Shown: positions 26,965 to 36,720, counted from the first letter of the stretch. The stretch: DNA of 64,000 nucleotides from Gemmatimonadota bacterium (GCA_016704465.1 JADJAD010000012.1:136040-200039), one strand, 5' to 3'. Made by a program: numbers and translations. Notes: a model not told the origin generated them from the letters alone.

Positions 26965-27450
26965 ATGCCGCCTGACGAGTTTCCCGCCACACCGAACGAC
27001 GCGCTGCGCATCGACCGCCGCCAGTTCCTGGTGCGTCTCGAGATGCTGGCCGCGGGGTTGACGTGCGGTGCCCTCCCGCTGATCGCCGCCGGCTGCGCGG
27101 CGCGTGCCAAGTACGTGACACCGACGTTGACCGGCGAACGGCTTTCGGTGCCGCTGGCGCAGGTCGGGGCCACGGGCGGCGTCCTCGTCGAGGACCCGTT
27201 CGGCGACCTCCCGATCTTCCTGCATCGCACGGCCGACGGCGCGTACGTCGCCGTGTCGACGCGCTGCGGACACCGCGGCTGCCAGGTGGAGCCGGCGGCG
27301 GCGAAGCTTGTGTGCCCGTGCCACGGGAGCGAGTACACGCTCGATGGCACCATCCTGCAGGGGCCGACGCTGCGCCCCCTCGAGCGCTACCGCGTCACCG
27401 TCGACGGCGCGGCGGCCATCATCCACCGCACGTCGCCGGAGACGCCGTGA
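26965..27450 (+). CDS. Rieske 2Fe-2S protein, exported
   Basis: The protein has 161 residues from ATG 26965; a GTG at 26956 that overlaps the previous stop is the alternative. RRQFLVRLEMLAAGLTCG then IAAGCAARAK looks like a Tat-type signal ending in a lipobox. The cluster ligands are in CGHRGC and CPCHGSEY, the C-x-H-x2-C ... C-x2-H form of Rieske domains, followed by the usual GPTLRPLERYRV strand. It probably exchanges electrons with the di-haem protein encoded just upstream. Confidence 0.85.
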   Translation: MPPDEFPATPNDALRIDRRQFLVRLEMLAAGLTCGALPLIAAGCAARAKYVTPTLTGERLSVPLAQVGATGGVLVEDPFGDLPIFLHRTADGAYVAVSTRCGHRGCQVEPAAAKLVCPCHGSEYTLDGTILQGPTLRPLERYRVTVDGAAAIIHRTSPETP

Positions 27451-28712
27451 CGCACTCGGCCTCTCGTCAGGTGCAATCCCGCGGCTGTACCGTCGTGACC
27501 CTGGTCGCCGCGCTCGTGGCGACACCGGCCCACGCCCAGTCCGACACGGCGCGCACGGACCGCCCGCCGGGCGCCGCCGTGGCACGCCCCGCGCGCGACA
27601 CCCTCGGGGTGCAGGGGAGCATCTACACCCGTCCGTTCATCGCCGGCGCCGGGCGCACGTCCATCGGCGGGTATGCCGAAGTCAACACCAACTACTTCGT
27701 CGAAGACGGGCTCACCGAAGGCTTCTCGATGGAGTTGCGCCGGTTCAACATCTTCCTGTTTTCCGCCGTTGGACCTCGGTTGCGCTTCATCTCGGAGCTC
27801 GAGTTCGAGCACGGGACCGCGGAGATCGCCCTCGAGACGGCGCTGCTCGACTTCCAACTCGATCCCGCCTTGGTGCTGCGCGCGGGGATCATCCTCCCGC
27901 CCATCGGCGCCTTCAACCAGAATCACGACTCGCCGCGCTGGGACTTCGTCGACCGTCCCCTGGTGTCGACCCGCATCATCCCGTCGACGCTCTCGGAAGT
28001 CGGCTTCGGCGCCTACGGGCGCGTCCCGCTGCGCGGGGGGGCGACGCTCACGTACGACGCGTACCTGACGAACGGGCTGGGCGACGGCGTCGTGCTCAAC
28101 GCCGAAGGGCGCACGATGCTGGCTGCCGGCAAGCGCGAGGATCAGTTCGCGGGGGACAACAACGGCGTCCCGGCGTTCTCGGCGCGTGTCGCCCTGCAGC
28201 GCCGCGGATTGGGCGAGTTTGGCCTCTCGCATTATCGCGGCGCCTACAACTCGTTTCGCGTGGACGGCGTGCAGGTGGATGCGAAACGCGGGCTGGCGAT
28301 CAGTGCGCTCGACGTCACGACCTCGCTCGGCCCCGTGTCGGTGCGCGGCGAAGTCGCCAGCGTCAGGCTCGACACCCCGCCCGCGCTGTCGGAGCTGTTC
28401 GGGAGCCGGCAGTGGGGCGCGCACCTCGACGTGATGACCGCGGTGTGGCGCCCGCGCCTGTTCGGGCTGCGCGAGGCCGTGGTGAGCGCGGGGGCACGCG
28501 CCGAGTACGTGGACTTTAACGTGGGGTCGTTCTCGTCGACGGACCGCCCGATCCGGGACGATGTCGTGGCCGTCGTGCCTGGCCTGACCTTTCGCCCAGT
28601 GCCGGGGACGGTGTTCAAGCTCAACTACCGGCGACAGTGGACGCGCGACCTGCTGGGCAATCCGGCCGCGCGGCTCGGGGGGTATCAGGTGGGAGTGGCG
28701 ACGTATTTCTGA
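27447..28712 (+). CDS. Outer-membrane porin-like beta barrel
   Basis: The protein has 421 residues from a GTG that overlaps the Rieske stop (GTGA). A signal peptide ends in ATPAHAQSD. The rest alternates short beta strands: IGGYAEVNTNYFVE, SMELRRFNIFLFSAVG, LRFISELEFEHG, VFKLNYRRQWTRD and a final GGYQVGVATYF with terminal Phe, as in outer-membrane barrels. It resembles phosphate-selective porin O/P-type proteins. It completes a three-gene operon with the haem and Rieske proteins and may admit their substrate. Confidence 0.75.
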   Translation: MTHSASRQVQSRGCTVVTLVAALVATPAHAQSDTARTDRPPGAAVARPARDTLGVQGSIYTRPFIAGAGRTSIGGYAEVNTNYFVEDGLTEGFSMELRRFNIFLFSAVGPRLRFISELEFEHGTAEIALETALLDFQLDPALVLRAGIILPPIGAFNQNHDSPRWDFVDRPLVSTRIIPSTLSEVGFGAYGRVPLRGGATLTYDAYLTNGLGDGVVLNAEGRTMLAAGKREDQFAGDNNGVPAFSARVALQRRGLGEFGLSHYRGAYNSFRVDGVQVDAKRGLAISALDVTTSLGPVSVRGEVASVRLDTPPALSELFGSRQWGAHLDVMTAVWRPRLFGLREAVVSAGARAEYVDFNVGSFSSTDRPIRDDVVAVVPGLTFRPVPGTVFKLNYRRQWTRDLLGNPAARLGGYQVGVATYF

Positions 28713-28936
28713 GGCGGCGTTTACCCGACAACGTCATGCGGACGCCTCCCTCGCGGGGTGACGCTCGCCCACTCCCCTTTCAGTGCCGCAGCCGCTTCGC
28801 TCCCCATCCTCAGGCCATCGGCCGTTCTGCGCCTGCGAGGCGTCGTCTAGAGATGAGCGATGCATCCGTGGCCAACGTCGTCTGCTAGGCCGGGTTGCAT
28901 GCGGTCGGAGGACGAGGTCGTCAAACGCGACAACTG

Positions 28937-29540
28937 TTAGCGGCGATCCCAGATTTTGGTGAAGACGGTGCGACGCTAGGCGCCGTCGCGCTGCACGTTA
29001 GGCAATCCGGAGCGATCCTGTCCAGTCCTAGGAAGTGTCTACACGAGTGAGGGACCACGACGCAGGGGTTACGCCGCGTGGTAATCGCGCGGGCGGGTGG
29101 GCGGTGCCGGGGGCGCGTGGGGGGGGTGGTGCCACGCGCTCCCGCAGCCCCCCGGCCACGTGAAGAGCTGGTCCACGCCCGGCCAATCCCCGGGGCACCC
29201 CTTTACAGGACCAAACTTTTTTTACTTTCTTGTCGGCGATCCCGTACACCGCCCAAGCCCGGGCCCGCCAAGCCGCGATGCGCACCCGCTCACTCTTCTC
29301 ACACCTCCACGCTACGCCGACTCTCCACCACTCTGGCCACTGGCCGACCCGCCCCCCGGCCAGCCCCGCTTCGACCTCTTCGACGATCCGTTGCTCCACG
29401 CTGGGCTTCCACACACCCCTGAGAGGGGACGTGTAGACGCTAATCAGGACGTGACACATCCGTGCAACTCATTGCAGCGCGGCGCCTTCGAATACTGTTT
29501 CACCAAATGATGATCAGCCCCAATCTGGGATCGCCGCTAA
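28937..29540. repeat. Inverted-repeat element without convincing gene
   Basis: TTAGCGGCGATCCCAGATT at 28937-28955 is mirrored exactly at 29522-29540. Inside, both arms repeat TTGGTGAA, GGCGCC, CGCTGCA and finally GTCTACACG (inner copies near 29038 and 29429), so the arms are imperfectly symmetrical for about 110 bases each. The 380-base centre is GC-rich; frames on both strands exist but have unnatural composition. No flanking target duplication was seen. This looks like a non-autonomous transposable element or the fused ends of a deleted insertion sequence. Confidence 0.6.
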
Positions 29541-29901
29541 CATGCGTCTCAGAATCAAACGCATCATCTCAAGATCACTCCGCCGATTCTCATCTTCACA
29601 ACGCGGGTGTCCCACCATCACGCGATCCGCCGCTGCTGGACCCACCGGCGGGGATCTCGGCGAGCGATAGTTTCGGCAATGCGGGCTCTCGGGTCGTCGC
29701 CGAGCGCTGCAGGGGGCGAATCGCGGCGCGCGGCGTACCCAGGGACAGCGTCGTGTCGATTTCCTGTGCGGCGGGTCGTCTGTCTCTCGCCAACGCGCAT
29801 CAGGGCTTCCCTGACATGAATGACCCCACGGCGCTGATTTTCTCCGCACGGCTCATCGCCAATGCTTTTACACTCTCCCTCGACGCTCCAACCGACTTCG
29901 C
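29541..29901. other. Intergenic, no supported gene
   Basis: Open frames on both strands cover this stretch, but none has a plausible composition, start or family signature. Together with 28713-28936, it separates the porin operon from the cus operon and flanks the inverted-repeat element. The promoter of the cus operon should lie near its right end. Confidence 0.5.
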
Positions 29902-30351
29902 ATGATCGTTGCCGTCCGCCGCCTCTTTGCCTCGTTGATCCTCACGAGCGTCCTCTTCGGGACGGTTGGTGGGGCGCACCCGGCGTGCGCGGCGCTACCG
30001 GTCAACGGCCGCGCTGACGGTCGCGTGATGTCCGACATGGTGATGAAGCATGCGCACGCGCCGCAGGGAAGTCGGGACGAGATGGGAGAAACGGGTGGTG
30101 TCGAGAGCACGGAGGGCGGCGACTACGGTACCGATCAAGGAACCGATCCCGGCGCACGACCTGGAGGAGGGCATGAGTGTGTGCCACCGCCTGGATGCGC
30201 GACCGTGGCGCACTGCATCGCCGTCGCTGTAGCCCCCAGCGCCTCCCCCCCCATCGGACTTGCTGTTCTGCCTCAGCAGCCGCGCGAGGCTCGCGTGACC
30301 TTTCCGCGCAGCCCCACGCGAGAGCCGGACTTCCCCCCACCGCGAGTCTGA
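29902..30351 (+). CDS. Small exported Cys/His protein leading the cus operon
   Basis: The protein has 149 residues. The N-terminus RLFASLILTSVLFGTVGGAH is an export signal. The mature part includes DMVMKHAHAP, an acidic Gly-rich stretch, and GGGHECVPPPGCATVAHC, which spaces three cysteines with two histidines. It resembles in layout the small exported protein before czcC (14132), although identity is low. It lies about 100 bases upstream of cusC and may be a periplasmic copper-binding accessory. Function not shown by sequence. Confidence 0.6.
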   Translation: MIVAVRRLFASLILTSVLFGTVGGAHPACAALPVNGRADGRVMSDMVMKHAHAPQGSRDEMGETGGVESTEGGDYGTDQGTDPGARPGGGHECVPPPGCATVAHCIAVAVAPSASPPIGLAVLPQQPREARVTFPRSPTREPDFPPPRV

Positions 30352-30456
30352 CCTCCGACGGGCCCGCTCCGTACGGCGCGGGCTGGCGCGCTCGCACGCC
30401 CCATCTTGGCCGCCCCTACCTGGGCGCCGGGCTCCGTTTTCGTCGAGAGGTCCCTC

Positions 30457-31830
30457 GTGCGGTTCCGAATCGTATTTCCCGCGTCGCAGAGTACGCGTCC
30501 GGGGTGGTGGTCTCCTTTCCTCGCCTTGCTTCTGCTGCAGGGCACTCAATCCGTGCTGGCGAACGCGCAGGCGGCGCCGACGCCCGCCGCGGCGCCTCCC
30601 CTGCGGCTTGATTCCGTATATGCGCTGGTAGCGGCCCGCAGCCCGCGTGCCCAGGCCGCCGTGGCACTCGCCCGCGCGGCACAAGCGCGGGTGGCCGGCG
30701 CTTCGCGCCCTCCGGACCCGGACGTCCAGCTTGGGTTCATGAACTACACGCTCCCGAGTGTGAAACCGGACCCGGCGCTCGGCATGACCCAGCTTCAGGT
30801 CATGCAAATGGTGCCGCTCCCTGGAAAACTCTCGGCGGCCGTCAGTGCCGCGCGGGCGCGCGCCGATGCGGCGCGTGCGCGCGCGACGGATGCAGCGTGG
30901 GAGGCTCGGTCCGCTGCGGCGATGGCGTATTACGAGCGCTACGAAGCGGCCGGTTCCGTCGCTATCGCCCGCCAGACGCGCCGACTCCTCGAGGATGTGG
31001 CGGAGGTGGCGAGCGCGATGTACCGGGTCGGCGACGGGCGTCAAGCGGACGTGCTGCGGGCCCGGGTCGAGATCGCCCGCATGGACGAGGAAGTGGTCCG
31101 CATGGGCGCGATGCTCGCGGGCGCGACGGCGCGACTCGCCGCGGCTGCCGATTCGCCGCCGGATGCTGTGGCCGGCGCGTCGGTGTTGCCGGCGTTCCCG
31201 GACACGCTACCCGCACTCGAGACCTTGGAGAGTCTCGCGTTCGAGACGCGGCCGATGCTCGCCGCTGGTGCCGCCGACGTGCGCGCTGCGTCCGCCGACG
31301 CGAGGCTTGCCCGGCGCGAGTTGTGGCCCGACCTGCAGGTTGGCGTGCAGTACGGCCAGCGACGCATGGAAATGGGGGTGGACCGCATGGGAAGCCTCAT
31401 GATCGGCGCCTCGCTCCCGATCTTCGCCCGATCCCGGCAGCTCCAGATGCGCGAGGAGACCGCGGCGATGCACCAGATGGCCGAGGCGGAACTGACCGCT
31501 ATGCGCGCGGAAACACGCAGCCGACTCGGCGAGGTCTTCGCGACGCTCGCGAGCACGCGCCGCCTTCGCGAGCTCTACCGCGCGACCGTCCTCCCCCAAG
31601 CCGACGCGGCGACGATGTCCGCGCTCGCCTCGTACCGGTCGGGCGCCGTGGACTTCATGACTGTGATCGACAACCAGATGGGCGTGAACCGGTACCGGCA
31701 GGAGCTCTTCACACTCGACGCGGCGGAAGGCCGCGCGTGGGCCGAGCTCGAGATGCTGGTCGGTCGTCCGCTCCTACCCCAGACCAATTCGGCCTCCGCG
31801 TTCCCGCGCGCCGGCAGAGGTGCCCCGTGA
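30457..31830 (+). CDS. cusC: CusC-like outer-membrane factor
   Basis: The protein has 457 residues from GTG 30457, chosen because GAGAGG lies six bases upstream and it starts just before the signal peptide (WWSPFLALLLLQGTQSVLA). A TTG at 30406 is possible. It is a TolC-type protein with paired helical halves: SVYALVAARSPRAQAAVAL, then a Met-rich strand PALGMTQLQVMQMVPLPGKL, and MGSLMIGASLPIFARSRQL. The Met-rich character and gene order indicate the outer-membrane channel for Cu/Ag export. Its stop overlaps the GTG of cusB. Confidence 0.85.
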   Translation: MRFRIVFPASQSTRPGWWSPFLALLLLQGTQSVLANAQAAPTPAAAPPLRLDSVYALVAARSPRAQAAVALARAAQARVAGASRPPDPDVQLGFMNYTLPSVKPDPALGMTQLQVMQMVPLPGKLSAAVSAARARADAARARATDAAWEARSAAAMAYYERYEAAGSVAIARQTRRLLEDVAEVASAMYRVGDGRQADVLRARVEIARMDEEVVRMGAMLAGATARLAAAADSPPDAVAGASVLPAFPDTLPALETLESLAFETRPMLAAGAADVRAASADARLARRELWPDLQVGVQYGQRRMEMGVDRMGSLMIGASLPIFARSRQLQMREETAAMHQMAEAELTAMRAETRSRLGEVFATLASTRRLRELYRATVLPQADAATMSALASYRSGAVDFMTVIDNQMGVNRYRQELFTLDAAEGRAWAELEMLVGRPLLPQTNSASAFPRAGRGAP

Positions 31831-33386
31831 CGCCCACGCCGAACGATCCCCTCTCGAACCAGCCACACCACGCGCCCCCGCCGAACGAGGCGCGGCCCCC
31901 CGAGCCGACCGCCCCACCTGTTCTTGCATCGCAGGCGCCGGTCCCGCAGCGCGCGCGTCCGCCGGTCGCGCGTCGGCTCCTCCGGGTGACGGCCCTCGTG
32001 GCGGTCCCGGTCGCGGCGCTGGTCGTCGCATGGTGGCTGACGCGAACGTCGACGGTCCCGACCGCGACCGGTGGGCACGACCACACGACGATGGCCGCGC
32101 CCGTCGGCGCGGCCTCCCCTGTGTCGCTGACCGGCGATCAGGCGCGCCGCATCGGCGTGACGTTCGCCCCCGTGACCGCCAGTGTCCTCCCGCGGGAGAT
32201 CCGTACGGTCGGACAGGTCACCGTGGACGAGACCCGCGTGCAGACCATCGCGCCCAAGATCGACGGCTGGGTCGAGCATCTCTATGTCAACTTCACCGGT
32301 CGAGTGATCCAGCGGGGCGAGCCACTCATGCGCGTGTACTCGCCCATGCTCGTGACGGCCCAGGAAGAGTTGCTGCTGGCGCAGCGACTCGTGGGTGACG
32401 TGGCGGGCGGCGCGCCGGACGCGCAGGCTGGCGCGGCAGATCTGGTCGCGTCCGCCCGCCGACGTCTCGCTTATTGGGACATCCAGGCCGACGAGATCGC
32501 CGCTATCGAACGAAGTGGCCAGGTGCAACGCACCCTGACACTGCGGTCATCGGCGACCGGCGTGGTCGTCGAGAAAAACGTCACGACGGGGCAGCGCATC
32601 ATGGCCGGCGAGGCGCTCTTCCGCGTCGCGGACCTGACGACGGTGTGGGTCGAGGCCGACGTGTACGAACAGGACCTGCGTGCGATCCGCACCGGACAGA
32701 TCGCCGTCGCCGAGTTCGACGCGTACCCCGGCGAGCGGTGGACGGGTCGCATTGCCTACGTCTATCCAACGCTCGATACCGAGACGCGCACCGTGCGGGT
32801 GCGCGTGGCGCTCGCCAACGCGGGGGTGCGCCTCAAGCCCGGCATGTACGCCACGCTTCGGATCACGGGGGCGTCCAGTGCCACGGGGGCGGCCGTGCTC
32901 ACCGTGCCGCGCGGGGCGGTGCTCTCGACGGGCGAGCGGACCCTCGTATTCGTCCGCCGAGCCGATGGTCGGCTCGAGCCGCGCAGCGTGCAGGTGGGCG
33001 CTGCCTCGGACGACCGTATCGAAATCCTGCGCGGCGTGGCACTCGGCGACACGGTCGTCGCATCGGCGACCTTTCTCGTCGACGCCGAGTCCAACCTCGG
33101 CACTGCGCTCGGCGGGATGGGCGACATGCCCGGCATGGAGATCACGGTCCCGCCGACGAGCACGCCGTCGCGTGCGCCCGCCGATCCGGGGTCACGACCC
33201 GCCCCGCGTCCTGCGAGGCCGATGCCGGACATGCGCATGCCGGACACCTCCGGCACACCGGGCACACCGGGCACACCGGGCACACCGGGCACACCGGGCA
33301 CACCGGGCAGGCCGAACCCGACCGAGCCGGTTCCGTCGACCGCAACGCGGGGCGGCGAGACACACGCTGGCCACGGCGGGAGGTGA
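31827..33386 (+). CDS. cusB: CusB-like periplasmic adaptor
   Basis: The protein has 519 residues from a GTG overlapping the cusC stop (GTGA). One membrane anchor (VTALVAVPVAALVVAWWLT) follows a Pro-rich cytoplasmic tail. Next comes GGHDHTTMAAP, a His/Met segment, then the adaptor core: VGQVTVDETRVQTIAPKIDG, YSPMLVTAQEELLLAQRLVG and AYVYPTLDTETRTVRVRVAL. Near the C-terminus are MGDMPGMEI, PMPDMRMPD and a Gly-Thr-Pro repeat, then THAGHGG. The methionine clusters resemble CusF/CusB copper transfer sites. It links CusA to CusC. Confidence 0.9.
   Translation: MTPTPNDPLSNQPHHAPPPNEARPPEPTAPPVLASQAPVPQRARPPVARRLLRVTALVAVPVAALVVAWWLTRTSTVPTATGGHDHTTMAAPVGAASPVSLTGDQARRIGVTFAPVTASVLPREIRTVGQVTVDETRVQTIAPKIDGWVEHLYVNFTGRVIQRGEPLMRVYSPMLVTAQEELLLAQRLVGDVAGGAPDAQAGAADLVASARRRLAYWDIQADEIAAIERSGQVQRTLTLRSSATGVVVEKNVTTGQRIMAGEALFRVADLTTVWVEADVYEQDLRAIRTGQIAVAEFDAYPGERWTGRIAYVYPTLDTETRTVRVRVALANAGVRLKPGMYATLRITGASSATGAAVLTVPRGAVLSTGERTLVFVRRADGRLEPRSVQVGAASDDRIEILRGVALGDTVVASATFLVDAESNLGTALGGMGDMPGMEITVPPTSTPSRAPADPGSRPAPRPARPMPDMRMPDTSGTPGTPGTPGTPGTPGTPGRPNPTEPVPSTATRGGETHAGHGGR
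33252..33305 (+). repeat. Six 9-base tandem repeats inside cusB
   Basis: GGCACACCG is repeated six times without change, coding for a Gly-Thr-Pro linker near the adaptor's C-terminus. Such perfect repeats vary in number by slippage, so linker length may differ between strains. Confidence 0.85.
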
Positions 33387-33390
33387 CGCC

Positions 33391-36300
33391 ATGCTGAAGC
33401 ACATCATCGAGTGGTCGGTCCGCAACCGACTCATCGTGTTCCTGCTGACCGCGGGCCTGGTTCTCGGAGGCATCTGGTCGATCCGTCGCACGCCGCTCGA
33501 AGCACTCCCCGACCTGAGCGACGTGCAGGTGATCGTGCAGGCCGAGTACGGCGAGCAGGCGCCACGCATCGTCGAGGATCAGGTCACGTACCCGGTGGCG
33601 GCCGAGATGCTCAAGGTGCCGGGCGCGCGCACCGTGCGCGGCTACTCGTTCTTCGGCGTCTCCTTCGTGTACGTCATCTTCGAGGACGGCACGGATCTGT
33701 ACTGGGCGCGCACCCGCGTCCTCGAGTACCTGAATGGCATCAAGGGGAAGCTCCCCGCCTCGGTGTCGCCGACGTTAGGCCCGGACGCGACCGGGCTCGG
33801 GTGGGTGTACCAGTACGCGCTCGAGGACACGACGGGGCGTCTGGACCTCGCCCAACTCCGTGGCGTCCAGGACTGGTACCTCCGCTACGCGCTGACCGCC
33901 GTCCCCGGCGTCGCCGAGGTGGCAAGCGTCGGCGGGTTCGAAAAGCAGTACCAGATCGACATCGATCCGGCCAAGCTGCTCGCGTACGGCATCCCGATCA
34001 CCCGCGTGATGTCGGCGATCCAGAGCGCCAACAGTGACGTCGGCGCGATGGTGATGGAGCTCTCCGAGCGCGAGTACATGGTGCGCGGGCTCGGCTACCT
34101 CAAGAGCATCGGCGACATCGAAAGCGTGGTGGTGGGCGCCACCGCGTCAGGCACGCCGGTTCGCGTCTCGGAGCTCGGCCGTGTATCGGTCGGCCCGGCG
34201 GTACGCCGCGGCATCACGGACCTCGATGGCCGCGGCGACGCCGTCGGCGGCATCGTGATCATGCGGTTCGGTGAGAACGCGCTCGCCACCATTGCGCGCG
34301 TCAAGGAGAAGCTCGCGGCCGTGCAGACCGGGCTCCCGCCCGGCGTCGTCGTGCGCCCGGTCTACGACCGCAGCACGCTGATCGAAGAATCCATCGGCAC
34401 GGTGCGCGAGACGTTGATCGAGGAGGCGGTGATCGTCGCCCTCATCTGCGTCGTCTTTCTCCTCCACGTGCGCTCGGCGCTCGTTGCCGTGGTGACGTTG
34501 CCGATCAGCGTCGTGATCGCCTTCATCGGTCTGCGAGCGTTCGGGATCGGCGCCGACATCATGAGCCTGGGCGGTATCGCCATCGCGATTGGCGAGATGA
34601 TCGACGCGGCCATCGTGATGGTGGAGAACATGCACAAGCACCTCGAACGCCGCGCGCCGCCCGGCGCCACGTTCGTGGATACGGCCACCCTCACGACCCA
34701 CGAACGGATGGAGGTGGTACTCGACGCCGCGAAGGAAGTGGGGCCCTCGCTCTTCTACTCGCTGCTCATCATCACCGTCTCGTTTATTCCCGTTTTCACG
34801 CTCGAGGGGCAGGAAGGACGGCTCTTCAAGCCGCTCGCGCTGACGAAGACGTTTGCAATGGCGGCAGCGAGTCTGCTCAGCATTACGCTGGTTCCGGTCC
34901 TCATGGGAATCTTCATCCGTGGGAAGATCTACCGCGAGGAGCGGAACCCATTAAGCCGGGCAATGATCCGTGCCTACCGGCCGATGCTCGCGTGGACGAT
35001 GCGCCACCGCTGGCCGGTCATCAGCGCGTCGGCCGCGGCGCTCATCCTGACGTGGATCCCCTTCCAGCGCATCGGCAGCGAGTTCATGCCGCCGCTCGAC
35101 GAGGGGACGATCCTCTACATGCCGACGACGCTCCCCGGCATCAGCGTGGCCCGCGCGCGCGAGCTGCTGCGGCAGCAGGACGCTATCCTGAAGTCATTCC
35201 CCGAGGTCGCGAGCGTGTGGGGCAAGGCGGGGCGCGCCGAGACGGCGACCGATCCGGCGGGGCTGGACATGGCAGAGACGACCATCTCACTGAAGCCTGC
35301 GTCCGAGTGGCGTCCCGGCATGACCTACAACCGCCTGATCGCGGCCATGGATTCTGCGGTGAGCATGCCAGGGGTGACCAACGCGTGGACGATGCCAATC
35401 AAGGGGCGCATCGACATGCTCGCCACTGGCATTCGCACGCCGGTGGGCGTGAAGCTCTACGGCCCGGACCTCGGAGAGCTCGAACGCCTTGGCAAGGAGC
35501 TCGAGGGGCATCTCAAGATGGTGCCCGGTACCCGGAGCGCCTTCGCGGAACGCGCGGTCAGCGGCTACTACCTGGACATCGACATCGACCGCGCGGCGGC
35601 GGCGCGGCACGGGCTGAACGTCGGCGACATCCAGACGGTGATCGCCACCGCCATCGGCGGCATGACGATCACCCAGACCGTCGAGGGGCGCGAACGCTAC
35701 GGCGTGCGTGTCCGCTATCCCCAGGAACTGCGCGACACGCCCGAGCGACTCGCGTCCGTGCTCGTGCCGGTGAGCCACGGGTTAGGGGCGGGGGCTGCAA
35801 CGAGGGGCGGGGCCATGACGGCCGGCATGTCGTCGGCCCAGGGCGACGCCGCGCCGCCCTCCCGCGCCGGCGTGTCGCAGGTCCCGTTGGGGCAGGTCGC
35901 CACCATCCGGCAGACCGCGGGGCCGATGGTCGTCCGCACCGAGGACGCGCAGCCGACCGCGTGGGTGTATGTGGACGTCGGGGGCCGCGACATCGGCGGG
36001 TACGTGGCCGAGGCGAAACGAATGGTGGCGCGTACGATGACGCTGCCGCCGGGCTACACGCTCGCGTGGAGCGGGCAGTACGAGTACATGGAGCGCGCCA
36101 AGGCGAAGATGCAGGTCGTCGTCCCAGCGACGCTCGCCCTCGTGTTTCTGCTGCTCTACTTCAACTTCAAGAATGTCGGCGAGACGCTGATCGTGATGCT
36201 CTCGATCCCGTTCACGCTGGTGGGCGGCGTCTGGTTCCTCTGGGCGCTGGACTACGACTGGTCCGTCGCGGTCACCATCGGGTTCCTTGCGCTCGCTGGC

Positions 36301-36708
36301 GTCGCGGCGGAGACAGCGGTCATCATGCTCGTGTATCTCGACAGCGCATGGAAGGAGCGGCGCGCGTCCGGTCGCCCCGCGGGGGTGCCGGAGCTCTACG
36401 CGGCCGTGATCGAGGGCGCGGTGGAGCGCGTGCGCCCCAAGATGATGACCGTCGCCTCGACGATGATCGGGCTTTTGCCGATCCTGTGGGGGACCGGCAC
36501 CGGCGCGAGCGTCATGAAGCGTATCGCCGCACCTATGATCGGTGGCATGGTGAGCAGCACGATTCTTACGCTGCTCGTCGTGCCGGCGATCTGGTCTCTG
36601 GTACAAGAGCGCGGACTACGCACGGCCGCGCGCAAGGCGGACGACCCATCCGGGCCGCACGTGCCGGGAACGCTTGCCGGGAGCACCGCCTCGCCGTCGC
36701 GTGCGTGA
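33391..36708 (+). CDS. cusA: CusA-like Cu/Ag HME-RND pump
   Basis: The protein has 1105 residues in one uninterrupted frame starting MLKHIIEWSVRNRLIVFLL. The TM4 segment GGIAIAIGEMIDAAIVMVEN is the copper/silver (HME4) form, in contrast to the DFG-type of czcA at 17569. Twelve membrane segments, two porter loops and the usual TIGFLALAGVAAETAVIMLV of TM10 are present. The periplasmic loop carries an insertion near residue 800 with AMTAGMSSAQ. It takes Cu(I) or Ag(I) from periplasm or cytoplasm and drives it through CusB/CusC by proton influx. A hairpin follows the stop. Confidence 0.92.
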   Translation: MLKHIIEWSVRNRLIVFLLTAGLVLGGIWSIRRTPLEALPDLSDVQVIVQAEYGEQAPRIVEDQVTYPVAAEMLKVPGARTVRGYSFFGVSFVYVIFEDGTDLYWARTRVLEYLNGIKGKLPASVSPTLGPDATGLGWVYQYALEDTTGRLDLAQLRGVQDWYLRYALTAVPGVAEVASVGGFEKQYQIDIDPAKLLAYGIPITRVMSAIQSANSDVGAMVMELSEREYMVRGLGYLKSIGDIESVVVGATASGTPVRVSELGRVSVGPAVRRGITDLDGRGDAVGGIVIMRFGENALATIARVKEKLAAVQTGLPPGVVVRPVYDRSTLIEESIGTVRETLIEEAVIVALICVVFLLHVRSALVAVVTLPISVVIAFIGLRAFGIGADIMSLGGIAIAIGEMIDAAIVMVENMHKHLERRAPPGATFVDTATLTTHERMEVVLDAAKEVGPSLFYSLLIITVSFIPVFTLEGQEGRLFKPLALTKTFAMAAASLLSITLVPVLMGIFIRGKIYREERNPLSRAMIRAYRPMLAWTMRHRWPVISASAAALILTWIPFQRIGSEFMPPLDEGTILYMPTTLPGISVARARELLRQQDAILKSFPEVASVWGKAGRAETATDPAGLDMAETTISLKPASEWRPGMTYNRLIAAMDSAVSMPGVTNAWTMPIKGRIDMLATGIRTPVGVKLYGPDLGELERLGKELEGHLKMVPGTRSAFAERAVSGYYLDIDIDRAAAARHGLNVGDIQTVIATAIGGMTITQTVEGRERYGVRVRYPQELRDTPERLASVLVPVSHGLGAGAATRGGAMTAGMSSAQGDAAPPSRAGVSQVPLGQVATIRQTAGPMVVRTEDAQPTAWVYVDVGGRDIGGYVAEAKRMVARTMTLPPGYTLAWSGQYEYMERAKAKMQVVVPATLALVFLLLYFNFKNVGETLIVMLSIPFTLVGGVWFLWALDYDWSVAVTIGFLALAGVAAETAVIMLVYLDSAWKERRASGRPAGVPELYAAVIEGAVERVRPKMMTVASTMIGLLPILWGTGTGASVMKRIAAPMIGGMVSSTILTLLVVPAIWSLVQERGLRTAARKADDPSGPHVPGTLAGSTASPSRA

Positions 36709-36720
36709 ACAGGTCACGGT

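Noticed and set aside
28985..29010. GTTAGGC sequence like an integron attC core
   Set aside because: No matching RYYYAAC partner at attC spacing, no integrase gene and no cassette array nearby; it lies inside the arm of the inverted-repeat element.
29028..29510. Open frames on both strands inside the inverted-repeat element
   Set aside because: Pro/Arg/Trp-rich composition without motifs or ribosome-binding site; more likely non-coding element DNA.
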